Assembly: GCA_937982115.1 (NCBI GenBank)
Contig: CALJNE010000029.1
Location: 1-46,741 of the forward strand
Direction: 5' to 3'
From: an uncultured Bacteroidales bacterium
GTDB lineage: Bacteria; Bacteroidota; Bacteroidia; Bacteroidales; ML635J-15
DNA length: 46,741 bases
Part shown: in pieces, positions 45,209-46,741 of the stretch
Layout: every line of letters begins with the position of its first letter
Position numbering within the stretch: the first letter of the stretch is position 1
The notes under the pieces: generated by a model
What the model saw: the letters and a program-made list of their open reading frames with translations, nothing else
Told to the model about the DNA's origin: nothing
The model's database searches: none
Position numbers and translations under genes: made by a program

Positions 45209-45772
45209 TTATTTTACAATTTTTGATTCTATATACTCGATTAAGTTGTGAATTACCATAATATGCAATTCCTGTATTCTGTCGGAATATCCAAAATATG
45301 GTATTCTGATTTCAACATCACAATACTCTTTTAATTTTCCACCGTCTTTACCGGTTAATCCAACTATCTTCATTCCAATACTTTTAGCTTGACGTACAGC
45401 ATTCAGTATATTTTCTGAGTTACCGCTTGTTGAAATAGCAAGCAAAACATCGCCGTTTCTGCCATGTGCCTCTAAATATCTCGAAAAAATAAAATCATAG
45501 CCAAAATCATTAGCTACACAAGTTATATGTGCCGGATCACTAATGGCAATGGCAGAAATAGCTTTTCGCTTAGTTTTGAAATTTCCTGTTAACTCTTCAG
45601 CAAAATGCATTGCATCACTCATTGAACCCCCATTTCCACATGAAAATACTCTTCCATCATTTAATAAAGATTCAGAAATTAAATCACCGGCTTTTTCTAT
45701 ATTTTTTATATTATTAACGTTTCCAACAAATTCCTTTATAAGTTCAGCAGTAACTAAAAAATTATCTTTCAT
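45209..45772 (-). CDS. gmhA: Sedoheptulose-7-phosphate isomerase (SIS domain)
   Basis: 187 residues, normal length. It converts sedoheptulose 7-phosphate to D-glycero-D-manno-heptose 7-phosphate, a precursor of LPS-core or S-layer heptose. Motifs: FSCGNGGSMSDAMHFAEELTG (SIS sugar-phosphate loop, split: CGNGGSMSDAMHF and AEELTG), LLAISTSGNSENILNAV, and the C-terminal QELHIMVIHNLIEYIE with catalytic His. Other SIS isomerases are possible but the motif set fits GmhA. It heads the operon gmhA-mpl-LEA-SPOR-transketolase N-osmC and is preceded by a 117-bp AT-rich gap. Confidence 0.9.
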   Translation of the reverse strand: MKDNFLVTAELIKEFVGNVNNIKNIEKAGDLISESLLNDGRVFSCGNGGSMSDAMHFAEELTGNFKTKRKAISAIAISDPAHITCVANDFGYDFIFSRYLEAHGRNGDVLLAISTSGNSENILNAVRQAKSIGMKIVGLTGKDGGKLKEYCDVEIRIPYFGYSDRIQELHIMVIHNLIEYIESKIVK

Positions 45773-45889
45773 ATCAACAAAAATTAGGTTGTAAAAATAA
45801 AAATAATTACGTTAATAAATGAGATGAGAATCATTATTATTTTAAGTTAATTTGTTTCAATAATAAAACATTATAGAAAAATTGCAATA

Positions 45890-46741
45890 TTAGATTTTTA
45901 AAGTTCCAATTAAAACGCCATATTCAAGATGGTGGAATCTGTCCTCATTTTTCCAGAATCTTTTTACCCTGTCAAATGGTTCAAATATTCCCGAATACTT
46001 TACTATGAAATTTACATACATCCGTTCTATCTGAATAAATTTAAACCATACAGTCTTAACCTTAACCATGTCTCTGAAATCCAATAACTTTCGTTTAATA
46101 ACAAATCTCGACAAAAAATTTGAATATACCTGCAAATACTTCGTGGCTACACCCCTTAATCTCTGATTTATTATCCCTCTCAACTCTAAATCCAAGTTAC
46201 TTGAATACAACTTTTGTAAATTTATCGCTTCCGCTGTTTTCAAATTTTTAACCTCTATTGTTTTGTAATTTTTGGAGTTAAAATAATTTGAAAAAACGGG
46301 ATTATCTCCTAATAACACTTTAGACTTTTTCTTAATAAATTTCTTTAATACTTTTTGCAAATCACGATTCTCAAGTTCTCCTAATTTAGAAAGTCGTGGC
46401 TCAAGGCTTTTACTATTTCCGGCAATTATTACATTTGCTGGTAAAAGATTAGCTTTGGCAGTAAACTTTGGGGCAATATTCTTTCGTCCCTTTTGACTAA
46501 ACCTAAACTGCCGCTGCTTTATATACACATCTGAATCCAATGCCTTAAATCCGGATGAATATAACATCAAAATTTTATGTCGCCAGTCAAAGGCGGTTTG
46601 ATTGGCAATGTCAAGACGTTTTTTGATTTTTGCGAGAGGAATGATGCCTTCGGAGTGGAGAATTTTGATATAGTCCATGAATATGTGTTTTTTCTGAATA
46701 TAATAAAATATCGTCCCAGTAGTTGGAATAAACGTCTTTCC
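45890..46741 (-). mobile_element. IS1595-family (ISXO2-like) transposase gene, divergent, 5' end outside window
   Basis: Read from an ATG at 46678 it is 262 residues, but the frame is open to the window edge and encodes KTFIPTTGTIFYYIQKKHIF before it, the end of the zinc-ribbon domain of IS1595 transposases; the true start is therefore outside. Then IANQTAFDWRHKILML (HTH), the catalytic region (SDVYIKQRQFRFSQKGRKN; KVLLGDNPVF), and LRGVATKYLQVYSNFL near residue 180. The first Asp and second Asp seem kept; the Glu after the first Asp is Val, and the usual Asn-x2-His appears as Asn with His replaced. Probably immobile or very divergent. No terminal inverted repeats are identifiable within the window. 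Confidence 0.8.

Noticed and set aside
1..46741. CRISPR array, rRNA genes, prophage or secondary-metabolite cluster
   Set aside because: No regularly spaced repeats, rRNA sequence, phage structural genes or synthase genes were found on reading both strands.

Overview
The window is an AT-rich stretch of a Bacteroidota chromosome, most likely of an uncultured or environmental Bacteroidales-like lineage. Evidence: four secreted proteins end in the type IX secretion (T9SS) C-terminal sorting domain; there is a TonB-dependent receptor with a carboxypeptidase-like regulatory domain; the acpP-fabF-rnc block diverges from purN; methylmalonyl-CoA mutase is split as mutA-mutB; and Bacteroidota-type promoters (TTG, 19-20 nt, TAnnTTTG) are visible. 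Most of it is ordinary chromosomal backbone. The two accessory-looking places are 7.6-8.4 kb and the right edge. No phage, CRISPR array or replication origin was seen.

Layout. 0.3-5.9 kb (minus): a probable four-gene operon of cyclophilin-like lipoprotein, M16 peptidase, T9SS-exported EEP-fold hydrolase and YkgJ-type Cys-cluster protein. 6.0-7.6 kb (plus): a lipoprotein and a T9SS cargo protein, abutting tRNA-Ala(GGC). 7.6-8.6 kb: decayed DNA with a GIY-YIG endonuclease pseudogene whose 3' end runs into a copy of the tRNA-Ala 3' half; that copy is split by a 99-bp palindromic insert. 8.6-10.6 kb (minus): a TetR regulator with a clear promoter/operator, and a triple DUF4476-like protein. 10.7-17.3 kb: a 2179-residue envelope protein (TPR, PD40 propeller-like repeats, very long coiled coil, three SPOR domains). 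17.3-19.2 kb: PLP trans-sulfuration enzyme, Cys-rich CWC protein, tRNA-Cys(GCA), DUF2007 protein. 19.2-26.9 kb: nadB, C10 peptidase with two CUB-like domains, YD-repeat-like protein, diacylglycerol-kinase-family protein, TPR protein, YifB/ComM ATPase. 27-30 kb (plus): operon of EEP hydrolase, unknown protein, sirtuin and 2-hydroxyacid dehydrogenase. 30-34 kb: rnc, fabF and acpP (minus), purN and a T9SS endonuclease I (plus). 34.2-37.4 kb (minus): probable copper/heavy-metal cluster (Cys/His-rich protein, TonB receptor, HMA protein). 37.6-41.6 kb: mutA-mutB. 41.6-45.8 kb (minus): operon of gmhA, mpl, LEA-type lipoprotein, SPOR protein, transketolase N-terminal subunit and osmC. 45.9 kb to the edge: a divergent IS1595-type transposase that runs off the window.

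How the genes fit together. Several products act at the envelope or outside the cell: SPOR proteins that should recognise denuded peptidoglycan, Mpl recycling of murein peptides, GmhA for heptose, T9SS-exported nucleases and proteases, and metal uptake through a TonB receptor. The best candidates for something undescribed are the tRNA-associated GIY-YIG remnant with its nested palindromic insert, the giant TPR-PD40-coil-3xSPOR protein, and the gmhA-mpl-LEA-SPOR-transketolase operon, which lacks a transketolase C-terminal partner in the window. All family names come from reading motifs by eye; no database search was run, and coordinates of short sites may be off by a base.
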